A stretch of 36,708 nt of DNA, taken from NCBI GenBank assembly GCA_018814045.1, contig JAHJAR010000146.1:1-36708 (forward strand). Direction: 5' to 3'. The DNA comes from Planctomycetota bacterium. GTDB taxonomy: Bacteria > Planctomycetota > Phycisphaerae > UBA1845 > Fen-1342. Below are positions 23,955 to 32,558 of this stretch, in pieces. A program made the position numbers and the translations under genes. Each line of letters starts with the position of its first letter. The stretch's first letter is position 1. The notes under the pieces are model-generated. The model saw nothing but the letters and a program-made list of their open reading frames with translations, did no database searches and was not told the origin of the DNA.

Positions 23955-24497
23955 TTACCTCCCGGCGGCATCGTTGGACGGCGTATCAGCCAGCATGTGC
24001 ATACGGCCATCGATATGTTCGTCGAATTCCCGCGTCAACGTTCGTAGGCGCCCGATTTCCAGCCTTAGCTGATTCGAGTTACCGGCCGCCGCCGTCGCCG
24101 CCCCGAGCACCTCGCCCATCTGTTCGATGCGGTCGAGCAGGGCGGCATCGAACTCGTACAGGCGGTCCAGCTCGGCCTCACGAATCTTGACCGCATCGAA
24201 GAGACCCGAGTAGCCATACTCAGCGTGGCGTAGGCGGGCGGCCAGACGATCGAGGGCCGTCTTGACCCGATCGACCTCCCCGACCAGTAACAGGCCGCTG
24301 CCGCTGGTGAGCTCTTGGATTACCGGATCAAGCCGGCGCCGCAACTGGACCAGCTTCGTGGCCAAATGCTCACGCAAGAGCTTGTCGGATTCACGGCGTT
24401 CTTCCTTGCCGAGGTAGCCGTGAAACCCGGGCAGCGCGTGCAGCACGCGTTGCAGCCAGTTGCGATCCTGATGAGCGCGCTCGCGAATGTCACCCAC
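23955..24497 (-). CDS. Helical coiled-coil protein paired with SPFH gene
   Basis: 180 aa from the GTG at 24497, chosen because GGAGGTGA lies right before it; a frame reaching 24572 lacks such a site. It is almost wholly helical and charged (ERRESDKLLREHLATKLVQL; REAELDRLYEFDAALLDRIEQ), with no signal or membrane segment. I do not recognise the family. Position in a two-gene operon with a YdjI-like SPFH protein, and the coiled-coil content, suggest a partner role, loosely like PspA or YdjG/H in Bacillus; that comparison is inference only. Confidence 0.65.
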   Translation of the reverse strand: MGDIRERAHQDRNWLQRVLHALPGFHGYLGKEERRESDKLLREHLATKLVQLRRRLDPVIQELTSGSGLLLVGEVDRVKTALDRLAARLRHAEYGYSGLFDAVKIREAELDRLYEFDAALLDRIEQMGEVLGAATAAAGNSNQLRLEIGRLRTLTREFDEHIDGRMHMLADTPSNDAAGR

Positions 24498-24580
24498 GGC
24501 GTCACCTCCAATCCTCGGACGTGTGCCCGGACACGTCAGGGGCAGCCACTGGTAGTCTATCCAGCAACGCAAGTGGTGCG

Positions 24581-24586
24581 ATTATA
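24581..24586 (-). promoter_or_regulatory. Putative -10 box TATAAT for SPFH operon
   Basis: TATAAT on the minus strand, about 84 nt upstream of the GTG start at 24497. The sequence is near-palindromic, so it also reads TATAAT on the plus strand at 24583-24588. No good -35 is seen on either side. Confidence 0.35.
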
Positions 24587-24731
24587 ATAGGTTCGGGCGA
24601 TTGGAACGTCAGCGCCCTGTGCAAATCCCACGCCTCCCTGAACGGAGCGATGAACATCCGGGGCATAAACCAAGCGTTTCGGCGCCAGGATCACCAGCTT
24701 TCGGCATACTCGTTCAACGCTCGTGCTGCAG

Positions 24732-24737
24732 TATAAT
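24732..24737 (+). promoter_or_regulatory. Putative -10 box TATAAT for ferritin-like gene
   Basis: A perfect TATAAT (within GCAGTATAATC) 44 nt upstream of the start codon. The -35 region at 17-18 nt spacing is weak. It would give a leader of about 37 nt that includes the AAAGGAG ribosome site. Confidence 0.45.
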
Positions 24738-24780
24738 CACCCGCTACGGATCCAGTCTTAATACGAAAGGAGAATTCGCG

Positions 24781-25089
24781 ATGCCGGAATTCTGTGCCCC
24801 CTTCTCCGGCCTGGCCAGCGGCCGCAAACTCACGCAGGACGAGTTGATCCGGGCGATCAGGTTCATGGTCGCCGCGGAATACGAGGCGATCCAGCTCTAC
24901 ATGCAGTTGGCTGAATCCACCGACAATGCGCTGGCAATCGAGGTTCTCAAGGACATCGCCGACGAGGAACGTGTGCACGCCGGCGAGTTTCTGCGGTTGC
25001 TGCACGAGCTCGCCCCCGACGAGCCGGAGCTCTATGCCGAGGGCGCACGGGAGGTCGAGGAAGAACTCGCCAAGATGAAGGGCGCGTAG
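24781..25089 (+). CDS. Small ferritin-like diiron protein
   Basis: 102 aa from the ATG at 24781, preceded by AAAGGAG; upstream extension of the frame has no support. It matches the short ferritin-like family opening MPEF-PFSGL-RKLT-EELIRA. Iron ligands expected are Glu33 in AAEYEAIQLY and Glu63/His66 in DEERVH. The chain gives two helices, so an active centre would form across a dimer or higher oligomer, as in encapsulin-cargo ferritins. No encapsulin gene is next to it; an MFS gene follows. A role in iron storage or peroxide handling is inferred from the family. Confidence 0.85.
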   Translation: MPEFCAPFSGLASGRKLTQDELIRAIRFMVAAEYEAIQLYMQLAESTDNALAIEVLKDIADEERVHAGEFLRLLHELAPDEPELYAEGAREVEEELAKMKGA

Positions 25090-25131
25090 CTGCAAACCGG
25101 GTCAGCAACGCCTTGTGCGGTCGTAGCGTTG

Positions 25132-25158
25132 GGACACCGCCGCCTGCCAGCGGTGTCC
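25132..25158 (+). terminator. Hairpin after ferritin-like gene
   Basis: A perfect 9-bp stem GGACACCGC/GCGGTGTCC with a 9-nt loop, 42 nt past the ferritin-like stop. It lacks a U-tract; it could attenuate or end transcription before the MFS gene. Confidence 0.4.
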
Positions 25159-25200
25159 GGTGCCCCCAGCCGGTTGGCGCACAGTTCGAGGGAGTGAACA

Positions 25201-26520
25201 TTGGCGCGGTCCGGTGAACCGGCTCGACTCGACCGGGTCTACCAGGCGATCGTTGGTGAGGAGGACGCGCGCGTCTGCACCGACATCTCCGATGATGCCT
25301 GCCAATACGTCCCCCGCAACTTTTTCCTGATCGCGGTTTGCCAGACGCTCAGCAATCTCGGCGATCACCTGGCGAACCCCAAAACGGTGCTGGCCTGGCT
25401 GCTCGGATTCGTGGGAGCTCCCGCCGCGCTGGTCACCTTGCTGGTGCCGATCCGCGAGTCAGGATCGATGGTCCCCCAGCTTCTGATCGCCGGTTTCGTA
25501 CGGCGGCTGCCGCGCCGAAAGATGGTCTGGGTCGCCGGCAGCCTGCTTCAAGCCGGTGCGGCCTTCGGGATCGGCTTGGTGGCCGCCACACAGCGGGGAT
25601 TGCTGGCCGGTTGGCTTATCATTCTCCTGCTGGTCCTGTTCAGCCTCGCGCGCGGACTGAGCTCCGTAGCCTCCAAGGACGTCGTCGGCAAGACGATCCC
25701 GAAGAGACGCCGAGGCCGCCTGAGCGGTCTCGGGGCGACGATCTCCGGGATTGCAGCCATTCTGCTGGGACTCTACGTGGGAATCTTACAGGGTGATTCC
25801 CCCTCGCCGTGGTTCTACGTGACGCTTCTGTGCACCGCCGGTGTGCTCTGGGTGGCGGCCGCGTTCGTCTATGCCAGCATCCGGGAATTCGCCGGCGAGA
25901 CGCACGGGGGCGGCAGCGGCTTCGTCGAAGCCTTCAGGCGCCTCGACCTGTTGCGAAGCGATCGCAGTTTTCGGCGGTTCGTCATTACGCGGGCGTTGCT
26001 GCTATGCTCCGCTTTGTCGGCTCCGTACTACGTGGTCTTGGCGCAGCAGCAACACGGAACCGACTTCAAATCACTAGGCTGGTTCATTCTCGCAAACGCG
26101 TTGGCGTCGAGCCTGAGCGCGTTCTTCTGGGGCCTGATGGCGGATGTCTCGAGCCGGCGCGTGCTGCTCGTGGCTGCGGCGTGGTCGGCGCTGTTGGGGC
26201 TGGCCGTCTTCGCGGTGGCCACATTCGACTCCCCACTGAGAGACTCCGCCTGGACATATCCGGGCGCCTTCTTCCTCCTGGGAATCGCGCACAGCGGCGT
26301 GCGACTGGGCCGGAAGACCTACGTCATCGACATGGCCGGCGGCAATCGCCGCACCGACTACGTCGCCGTCAGCAACACCGCCATCGGCATCATCCTGCTG
26401 CTGACAGCCGCACTGGCCCCGCTCGCCGCGCTCATCACGCCCGCCGGGGTGGTATTACTGCTCTCAATCTGCGGACTGATCGGCGTGGCAACCGGGGCCA
26501 CGCTGCCAGAGGTGGAATAA
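25201..26520 (+). CDS. MFS transporter
   Basis: 439 aa starting with TTG at 25201, supported by GAGGGAG 6-7 nt upstream. It has about ten to twelve membrane helices, a positively charged loop RRLPRRKM between early helices and a long central loop (about 235-250), the layout of major facilitator permeases. An N-terminal soluble stretch of about 40 residues precedes the first helix. No substrate signature is visible; it reads closest to uncharacterised MFS proteins of planctomycetes. The gene lies 111 nt after the ferritin-like gene and converges with the next one. Confidence 0.85.
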   Translation: MARSGEPARLDRVYQAIVGEEDARVCTDISDDACQYVPRNFFLIAVCQTLSNLGDHLANPKTVLAWLLGFVGAPAALVTLLVPIRESGSMVPQLLIAGFVRRLPRRKMVWVAGSLLQAGAAFGIGLVAATQRGLLAGWLIILLLVLFSLARGLSSVASKDVVGKTIPKRRRGRLSGLGATISGIAAILLGLYVGILQGDSPSPWFYVTLLCTAGVLWVAAAFVYASIREFAGETHGGGSGFVEAFRRLDLLRSDRSFRRFVITRALLLCSALSAPYYVVLAQQQHGTDFKSLGWFILANALASSLSAFFWGLMADVSSRRVLLVAAAWSALLGLAVFAVATFDSPLRDSAWTYPGAFFLLGIAHSGVRLGRKTYVIDMAGGNRRTDYVAVSNTAIGIILLLTAALAPLAALITPAGVVLLLSICGLIGVATGATLPEVE

Positions 26521-26579
26521 GGGAGGCTGCGCGGTGCGTACGCCGGATGACGTGCGGTTGGGCCAAGATCCCCATCAGC

Positions 26580-27323
26580 TCAATGCTCGCTGTACGCGTG
26601 TATCGTACGGGACAGCTCGGGCACATGGGCGGGGTCCGGCTCGCACGATCCATCGTCGGGTGCCGGTGCCGCCAGGACACAATCAACATACGGCAGGTAC
26701 GCACCTACACTGTCGGGCGTCGCGTCGAATACGACCGCCAACGGCGGCCGCGCACGAACTTCGTGCAGCGCGCGGAGCACATCAACATCAGGCGGCTCAC
26801 GCGCCGCTCGGCTTCGCACAGTCAAGACGTCGATGTGCTCCCCCGCGGCGACGCACGCCTCCACAACATCACGAAGAGCGTTCCCCAACGTAACGGTGCC
26901 GAAGTAGAGGCCCCTCCAGCCAGCGTCGCGACGGGCGGCACGAACCGCGGCGGCATTGTCGGGCACATTGGAGCAACTGCCCGTGTCATCCGCCCACACG
27001 CCCGACACACACTCCGGCAGCCGGCAGAACACGTCCTGCGGTCGCAGGTCCAGGCAGCTCACACCCACGAACAGGTCGCGGTGGCGGGCGACGACGGCGC
27101 GGGCGATTCGCAGCAGCTTCTGGTAGCCGATGCCCTGATTGACCAAAAACACCCCGTCGGCGCCGCCCCCCCGCGCGACGCCGACAACGCGTAGTGCTTG
27201 CTCTTCGTCGCGGACATGAATCACCGCTAGGAAGACGCGGTGGCGGCCGCCAAAGCAGCTCGCGAAGCGGCCGCGCCTGCGTTCTGCTAACGCTACAGCC
27301 CTGGTCGGTGTCATCTTTGCCAT
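26580..27323 (-). CDS. TIM-barrel-like protein, possibly BtpA-type
   Basis: 247 aa. The alternating strand-helix pattern (FLAVIHVRDEEQALRVVGVA, GGGADGVFLVNQGIG, LFVGVSCLDLRPQDVFCRLP, GVWADDTG, WRGLYFGTV, RPPLAVVFDATPD) resembles the beta/alpha barrels of the BtpA/SgcQ group, with the substrate site at strand C-termini. I cannot assign a reaction. The C-terminus (PAPDDGSCEPDPAHVPEL) is loose and probably disordered. Start is the ATG at 27323; a second ATG nine bases on is equally possible. The gene converges with the MFS gene, with 59 nt between stops. Confidence 0.65.
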   Translation of the reverse strand: MAKMTPTRAVALAERRRGRFASCFGGRHRVFLAVIHVRDEEQALRVVGVARGGGADGVFLVNQGIGYQKLLRIARAVVARHRDLFVGVSCLDLRPQDVFCRLPECVSGVWADDTGSCSNVPDNAAAVRAARRDAGWRGLYFGTVTLGNALRDVVEACVAAGEHIDVLTVRSRAAREPPDVDVLRALHEVRARPPLAVVFDATPDSVGAYLPYVDCVLAAPAPDDGSCEPDPAHVPELSRTIHAYSEH

Positions 27324-27516
27324 TCTCGCACGTTGGTCACGTTAGCTCGCATGCTGCCCCACATGTTTGAGTCGCACCCTTCTCCGGCGCGGCCGGATCG
27401 CCTCGCGTCCGGGCGGAAACTGGACGATTCTCGCGGTCGAGCTTACGGCCCAACGACCAAGGTGGATCGCTCAGTTCGAGCGACCCACCACGACCGGTTG
27501 TTACCGTCGCACGGTT

Positions 27517-28239
27517 TTAACGGCGCCTGCCCACCAGGGCCAAAGCGCCGGTGGCAATCAATGCAAGCGATCCCGGTTCGGGCACCAACGTGTGGATTTC
27601 GCCTTCTGTAAGCGCATGGTCGAACATACAGACTTCGTCCAGAAGGCCCTGGAACACCCCGCCTTGGAACGCTTGTGCTCCGATGCCGAGGTCGTCGTCG
27701 TTGTTCATGATGTTGGCCACGTAGGTCCCGGTTTCGTAACCGAGAAGCTTGATCTCAACGCCGTCAAAATCGTGCGTCCAGAATTCGTAAGTACCAGCAC
27801 CATCGTCGTACGTCATCGTCAGGTGGCGCCAGGCATCATGTGGAAACGCGTCCTGCCCGACAAGCTCATACGCCCACGGGGTTGCGATGAAGTACTGTCG
27901 GGCTGCGTCTTTGTCGGGAACCCGAGTTGCGCCCCACGTCCAGCTACCATTCTGATTCCCTCCGGCGCCGTGCTTGGCCAGAATGAAATTGTAGCCCTGC
28001 TGCACGTCCGTGTTCACTTACGCGGCGAGCGTGAAGTCGCCGACCGGGTCGAGGTCGTCCGCGTCGGGTACAAGAACCCAGCCTCCTCCCGCAGAGTACC
28101 CGGCGTACTGAGAACCCGAATACGGAGCCGTGTTCTCTACCCGGTAGAAGCCGTCCTGCGCGGATCCGTCGTGACCATGACCGGTCCGATCGAGAATAGT
28201 ACTTCCACCACCTTCCTCAAAGTCCCAGTATCCATGTCT
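27517..28239 (-). pseudogene. LamG-domain PEP-CTERM protein, broken
   Basis: The minus-strand frame from 28239 reads a LamG/concanavalin-like domain: YWDFEEGGGSTILDRTG, then WVLVPDADDLDPVGDFTLAA, then a TAA (28018-28020), then VNTDVQQGYNFILAKHG in the same frame. The family has FTLSAWVNT here, so the stop replaces the conserved Trp. The rest completes the domain and ends with PEP (146-148 of the downstream 166 codons), a hydrophobic stretch and RRR. The 5' end is also gone: in-frame TAA at 28240-28242 and no signal peptide. The downstream part could start at GTG 28017, but without a signal it could not be exported. A sequencing error could explain the inner stop, not the missing 5' end. Confidence 0.75.
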
Positions 28240-28273
28240 TTACCACGTCAGCGCCCACGGCCGGCAAACCCAG

Positions 28274-30271
28274 GTGGAGTACAGCCCAGACGGGGAGTGG
28301 ATCGTCAGCGTGTGCAGGGATGAGCGGAGAGAGGGTTCTGCAACCGGGCAACTCATTATCTACAGGGCGACCACCGGGCAGGTTTGGCACACGGTTCCTG
28401 CCAAGCGCGCCCACGCGCTGTCCGTCTGCTTTTCCCAGGGAGGTAACCGAGTTTACGTCGGTGGCGCCGATGGCCGGATTCGCGTGTGGTCTTTTGAGGG
28501 CGGCACGGGGAGGATCGCTGAGGAGCCGAGCACTGTACTTGAGCTTGAAGCGGGACCTGTTACACGCGTCGCGGCTTCACCTGACGATCATCGGCTGGCG
28601 GCGGGCACGGAAACGGGCGCGGTCCACTTGTTCAGTGTGAGTAACGCCAACGATTTTCAGCAGGTCTACCACTGGGATGGTCTGGGCGCAGTAACTGATC
28701 TCGCGTTCTCCGCACAGAGTGAGCGGCTGGCGGCGAGTGCCCATGAGGCCGGTGCCAAGGGTCAAGAACGCCACGGCGGCGTATGGGTTTGGGGCCTCGA
28801 TGACGGGCAGCTTGTCGGCGCCCCTGTGGACGACGATCTGTGCCGTGGAGTGATGTTCTCGGAAGAAGGCGCGGAAGTCGTGGTTGGAAGCGGTGGCTTC
28901 TGCCGCTGGAATCCGGCCAACGGAAACACGACTCAACTGATCGAGCCTGTGTCATGGGGTGTTCGCTCGATTGACTCGCCCAGTCACATCGCCGGGCGCT
29001 ACATCGCGCTGGCAATTGGCCAGGGCCGCGTTCTCTTCTACGACCAAGAGCTCGCCACCCTGCACCCATTGCGGGGCTTTCACTATAGCGCGGTCGCCGA
29101 CCACATCGGCGTCTGCTTCTCGCCCGATGGGCGCTTCGTGGCCTCGGTGGGGCGCGACGGATTGCGAGTCTGGGACTTCCTGCCCGCGCGCGGAATCAAG
29201 CTCGTCACCGACGCCGACCGCGGACGGCACGTTGACGAGCTGGCCATTTCGCGCGATGCCTCGAAGCGGATTGTCGTGCTGTCGAAGGAGGATCAGGCCG
29301 GTTCCAATGCGGCCGCCGAGGACGGTGCCACGGCCGATGCTGTGCCGGGCAATCGGCTCATCATCTGCAACCTCTTGGGGGGCAAGCGAACCGTCCTGAC
29401 GCCACCGCCGGGCGAAGAATACGTCAGAGCGTCCTTCGCTGCCGACGGACACCGGGTTGTGTTCGCCAGAGGCGTTCCGGGTTCAGGGTCGAGTCGTCTG
29501 GTGGTGGTTGATGAACGTGACCCCGCAGCGAGCCGCTGCTCAGCGGAAATCGAAGGGGCGGTCAGTACCGCCGCCTGCTGGCTTGCCGCAGAGACCGGGT
29601 GTCTGCTCCACGGTCTTGGCGACGGTTCACTTGTGCTTTGGCGCGCGCACGCCACAGGCCGCGCGGGCCTGCCGGGACTCGAGCGCATCGGCTCGTTCGG
29701 GTGTGCATGCACTTCCGTAGCGGCTTCCTCGGACGGCCAGTGGCTGGTTGCCAGCGAAGAGGGCCCCGACACGGTCGGGCGCGTGAGGCTCTGGCGGGCA
29801 ACCGGCCGCAGTCTGGCCGAGCACCCGTTCGATCAGGCGTACGAGCGCTACAGCGACTTTCCCACCCATGAGTACACGTGGCGCGCCGTGCTGGTTAAAG
29901 ACGGAGACGGCAACCTGTTGGTGGCCACCACGGGCAGCGTTCACGAAGTCCACTTGTGGGATGCGGCCACCGGCCAACTGCGCGGCAAGCTGGTCGGCCA
30001 CCGTGACGCGATCTTCGATTGCCACACGCTCAGCGACCGCTTGCTAGTCACCACTTCGCGGGACGGCACCGTACGCGTCTGGGATGTCGTCGAGCACGAA
30101 GAGCTGTCCATTCTCCACGAGCATCAGTCCGGGACGGAAGCGCTCATCGCCGTCGCCGGCGGGTGCATCGCCATCGCTGAGGGCAATACGCTCACGATCG
30201 CGGACACGCGTGAGATCGCGCGGTTCATCGCAGGCAACGAAGCCTCGGTGCGTGGACGACGCGGCGAGTGA
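28274..30271 (+). CDS. WD40-repeat protein lacking its 5' end
   Basis: 665 aa of beta-propeller repeats with recurring SPDG-W, RVWSF, GLRVWDF, TVRVWD and LWDAATG motifs, about ten to twelve blades. The frame opens in the middle of a blade (VEYSPDGEWIVS) at a GTG with no ribosome site, and the frame is closed by TGA at 28178-28180. In planctomycetes such repeats usually follow a Ser/Thr kinase, a sigma-factor-like domain or a signal peptide, none of which is here. It is therefore probably a 5'-truncated gene, though a shortened product is possible. The break falls at about 28240, where the neighbouring LamG gene also loses its 5' end. WD40 propellers mediate protein-protein contacts. Confidence 0.75.
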   Translation: MEYSPDGEWIVSVCRDERREGSATGQLIIYRATTGQVWHTVPAKRAHALSVCFSQGGNRVYVGGADGRIRVWSFEGGTGRIAEEPSTVLELEAGPVTRVAASPDDHRLAAGTETGAVHLFSVSNANDFQQVYHWDGLGAVTDLAFSAQSERLAASAHEAGAKGQERHGGVWVWGLDDGQLVGAPVDDDLCRGVMFSEEGAEVVVGSGGFCRWNPANGNTTQLIEPVSWGVRSIDSPSHIAGRYIALAIGQGRVLFYDQELATLHPLRGFHYSAVADHIGVCFSPDGRFVASVGRDGLRVWDFLPARGIKLVTDADRGRHVDELAISRDASKRIVVLSKEDQAGSNAAAEDGATADAVPGNRLIICNLLGGKRTVLTPPPGEEYVRASFAADGHRVVFARGVPGSGSSRLVVVDERDPAASRCSAEIEGAVSTAACWLAAETGCLLHGLGDGSLVLWRAHATGRAGLPGLERIGSFGCACTSVAASSDGQWLVASEEGPDTVGRVRLWRATGRSLAEHPFDQAYERYSDFPTHEYTWRAVLVKDGDGNLLVATTGSVHEVHLWDAATGQLRGKLVGHRDAIFDCHTLSDRLLVTTSRDGTVRVWDVVEHEELSILHEHQSGTEALIAVAGGCIAIAEGNTLTIADTREIARFIAGNEASVRGRRGE

Positions 30272-30288
30272 TCGGCACGTCGTATCCT

Positions 30289-30355
30289 GGGCCCGACGAC
30301 CTCCGGACGGCCGAGTCGTCGTTCGTTGTTTCCCCCCGCTGCGCTCGTCGGGCCC
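30289..30355. repeat. 11-bp inverted repeat after WD40 gene
   Basis: GGGCCCGACGA (30289-30299) and its exact complement (30345-30355) enclose 45 nt. It starts 18 nt after the WD40 stop codon. It may act as a terminator, but has no U-tract. Confidence 0.4.
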
Positions 30356-30489
30356 TGAACCCGGCAGACCGGGCTTAGTTCTCCGGGTACTCAACCTGGC
30401 CCGTAAGGCGAGGAACGGCGCACTGTCTTCCCGGCCGTTCGATGCCGGCTGCCTGGACGCCTATCAGTCCGCCGCCAAGGGCTCAGCAG

Positions 30490-30771
30490 CTATGGCTCCG
30501 CAGCCGGCCGCGCTCCTGCCTGCATGAAGCGCGGCCCCTCTTGGAACACGAGTGGAGCGACATATTGCTTGATGAAACGACGGTTGACAACGTCCGTGTG
30601 GCTACCAGTGTGCCCGGCCTGCTCGAACTCCGGCACCCAAGCCACGTTGACGACCTTGGCGTACAGGCGACGTGTTTCGGCGTCGGCCTTCGATGGCAGA
30701 CGAAATTCCTGAAGTTCCGTTACTTTACGTTGCCAGTTGCCGGAGTCGGGGACGCCGACGAATCGCGAGGC
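30490..30771 (-). pseudogene. Possible C-terminal gene fragment
   Basis: A 90-codon stretch (VPDSGNWQRKVTELQEF, RLPSKADAETRRLYAKVV, NVAWVPEFEQAGHTGSHTDV, FIKQYVAPLVFQEGP) looks coding by amino-acid balance, and ends at a TAG. No start with a ribosome site is visible, and the frame above it runs into the LapA-like gene out of phase. I read it as the tail of a lost or truncated gene of unknown family. Confidence 0.3.
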
Positions 30772-30839
30772 GCGTTGTTCGCGGCTGCGCGCTGACCTGG
30801 CAGGGCAGGCCTCAGCCGTGTGGGCCGGTGGTGCTCGGG

Positions 30840-31061
30840 CTAACCGCCATCGGCTTTCGCCTGACGCTTGCGGGTTATCTTCTCGGCCACCAGCACACCG
30901 ATCACAAACCCGATCGCCAAGGTGACGAACAACAAAACGGCCCTTGGCATCGTCACGGTGACAAAAAGCAGCTTGGTTTCGACGGCCTGCGTGTTCTGCG
31001 CGGCCACGATGATCGCCAGGATTGCGACGAGCGCGGCTGCGACAAGTTTCCAGCGTGACAT
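30840..31061 (-). CDS. LapA-like small membrane protein (DUF1049)
   Basis: 73 aa from the ATG at 31061, preceded by GGAGG 8 nt upstream; a start 24 nt further upstream is less likely. Two membrane helices (about 5-22 and 40-61) flank the family signature AAQNTQAVETKLLFVTVTMP, where the QNT/V-x-x-x-F pattern is diagnostic of the LapA/DUF1049 domain. A basic C-terminal tail faces the cytoplasm. In enterobacteria LapA works with LapB in controlling lipopolysaccharide synthesis; the role here is unknown. It is divergent from corA. Confidence 0.85.
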   Translation of the reverse strand: MSRWKLVAAALVAILAIIVAAQNTQAVETKLLFVTVTMPRAVLLFVTLAIGFVIGVLVAEKITRKRQAKADGG

Positions 31062-31322
31062 GGCGAGGCCTCCGGTCGTTTCCACTCGTCAACTGCAGCT
31101 TCGATCCCGCCGCCTTATCGCACCATAACCTCAATCTGGGCCGCCGGACAATAGCAGCGGGGTGTCCCAATACTGACCCCTTGACGTACCACCAGAGAAA
31201 CGGCCGCGGGAACGGACCTTCCCTCCGCGCTTGTCGCATGAGGACGGAAGGCGGAAGATGATGACCTGTGGCAGAAGTTCTCCTCTGTTGAGCTCCGGCA
31301 CAGGTGCCGATGGAGAAAGACC
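31062..31322. other. Divergent leader region before corA
   Basis: 261 nt. An ACCTGTG/CACAGGT pairing (31264-31270 with 31299-31305) folds the last part of the corA leader, and the ribosome site GGAG follows it. A TTGACG at about 31179 has no matching -10. I cannot fit an M-box or other known Mg-sensing riboswitch. Confidence 0.35.
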
Positions 31323-32402
31323 ATGTTTCGCAAGCGACATCCACCGGTGGGGTCGAAGCCCGGCACGCTCATGATCAATTCGCATGCTGAACGGCCGGTC
31401 ATCCGAGTCATGAAGTATAAGCCGGATCACTTGGAGGAGCACGACATCGCCGTGGTGGCCGAGCTGAAGAACTTGCTCGAAGAGGGCACGGTCTGCTGGA
31501 TCGACGTCCAGGGACTCGGAGATGAGAAAGTCCTGCGGGAGTTCGCCGACCTGTTCTCGATTCATCCCTTGGCGTTGGAGGACGTCGTCAACGTTCCGCA
31601 GCGACCCAAGATAGAGTGTTTCGAGAAGCACACGCTGTGCATTACGCGTATGGCGCTGCTGCGTGAAGAGGGGATTGAGCCTGAACAGGTCAGCCTGTTC
31701 GTTGGCTCGAACCACGTGCTCACATTTCAGGAGCGCAGCGGCGACGTCTTCGATCCGGTTCGCAATCGGATCCGGCAGGGAGGTGCAATCATCCGCAGTT
31801 CCGGGCCCAGCTATCTCGCGTACGCGCTGCTCGATGCGGTCATTGACGGGTACTATCCGATTCTAGAGACGTTTGGCGAGAAGCTGGAGGCGCTCGAAGA
31901 CGAGATCATGGCCAATCCGCAGCCGGCAGTTCTTCATGAGATTCATAAGATGAAACGCGATCTGCTGGCTGTTCGCCGGGCAATCTGGCCCCAGCGCGAA
32001 GCCGTCAACGCACTGATCCGCGACGAGAATCCGCTTATCAGCGACACCGTGCGCGTGTATCTGCGTGACTGCTATGACCACTGCGTGCAGATTATGGACG
32101 GGGTGGAGACGTATCGCGAACTGGCCGGCGGCCTCATGGACGTGTATCTGTCCAGCGTTGGAAACCGGCAGAACGAGGTCATGAAAGTGCTGACGATCAT
32201 GGCCAGCATCTTCATCCCGCTGACGTTCATGGCCGGCGTCTACGGGATGAACTTCGAGAACATGCCGGAGCTGCGCACTCCCTGGGCGTATCCGTTATTG
32301 CTGGCCGCCATGGTCGTGGTCGCAGTCGGCATGGTCTTGTACTTCCGCCGCAAAGGCTGGCTCGGCGGACAACCGCCCAAGCGTCCGGGATCGGAAGCCT
32401 GA
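31323..32402 (+). CDS. corA: CorA-type magnesium/cobalt transporter
   Basis: 359 aa. Large cytoplasmic domain (1-285) with the long stalk helix, then two membrane helices (about 290-310 and 321-341) joined by the diagnostic YGMN (307-310) and a short periplasmic loop ENMPEL. This is the pentameric CorA channel for Mg2+, and possibly Co2+ or Ni2+. ATG at 31323 has GGAG upstream. It is followed after about 157 nt by a large mechanosensitive channel, so two inner-membrane ion-conducting proteins sit together. Confidence 0.96.
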   Translation: MFRKRHPPVGSKPGTLMINSHAERPVIRVMKYKPDHLEEHDIAVVAELKNLLEEGTVCWIDVQGLGDEKVLREFADLFSIHPLALEDVVNVPQRPKIECFEKHTLCITRMALLREEGIEPEQVSLFVGSNHVLTFQERSGDVFDPVRNRIRQGGAIIRSSGPSYLAYALLDAVIDGYYPILETFGEKLEALEDEIMANPQPAVLHEIHKMKRDLLAVRRAIWPQREAVNALIRDENPLISDTVRVYLRDCYDHCVQIMDGVETYRELAGGLMDVYLSSVGNRQNEVMKVLTIMASIFIPLTFMAGVYGMNFENMPELRTPWAYPLLLAAMVVVAVGMVLYFRRKGWLGGQPPKRPGSEA

Positions 32403-32558
32403 TTCGACAAGTGCACCGAATCCCAACAGATGACGACGGCAGGCTGGCGATCCAAGCCAGTTCGCCTGAAAATGGCGTCGCGCGGGCCCCGAAACGCTGG
32501 TTCCCACTGCTGGATGGCTCAGGCCGGCGATGACGTAAATGCGGAGGCAGTGATCGAC

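Noticed and set aside
22848-24047. 399-codon frame on the plus strand
   Set aside because: Antisense to the SPFH/zinc-ribbon gene, which has all eight zinc cysteines and a good start.
25809-27194. 461-codon frame on the plus strand
   Set aside because: Overlaps the MFS transporter in another frame and then runs antisense to the TIM-barrel-like gene; Arg/His-rich with no hydrophobic core.
31062-31322. Mg-sensing M-box riboswitch before corA
   Set aside because: The leader has only a 7-bp pairing and lacks the conserved M-box blocks; the space is also short.
30490-31344. 284-codon frame on the minus strand taken as one gene
   Set aside because: Its upper two thirds cover the lapA-like gene out of phase and the corA leader. 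Only the last 90 codons look coding, and these are listed as a fragment.
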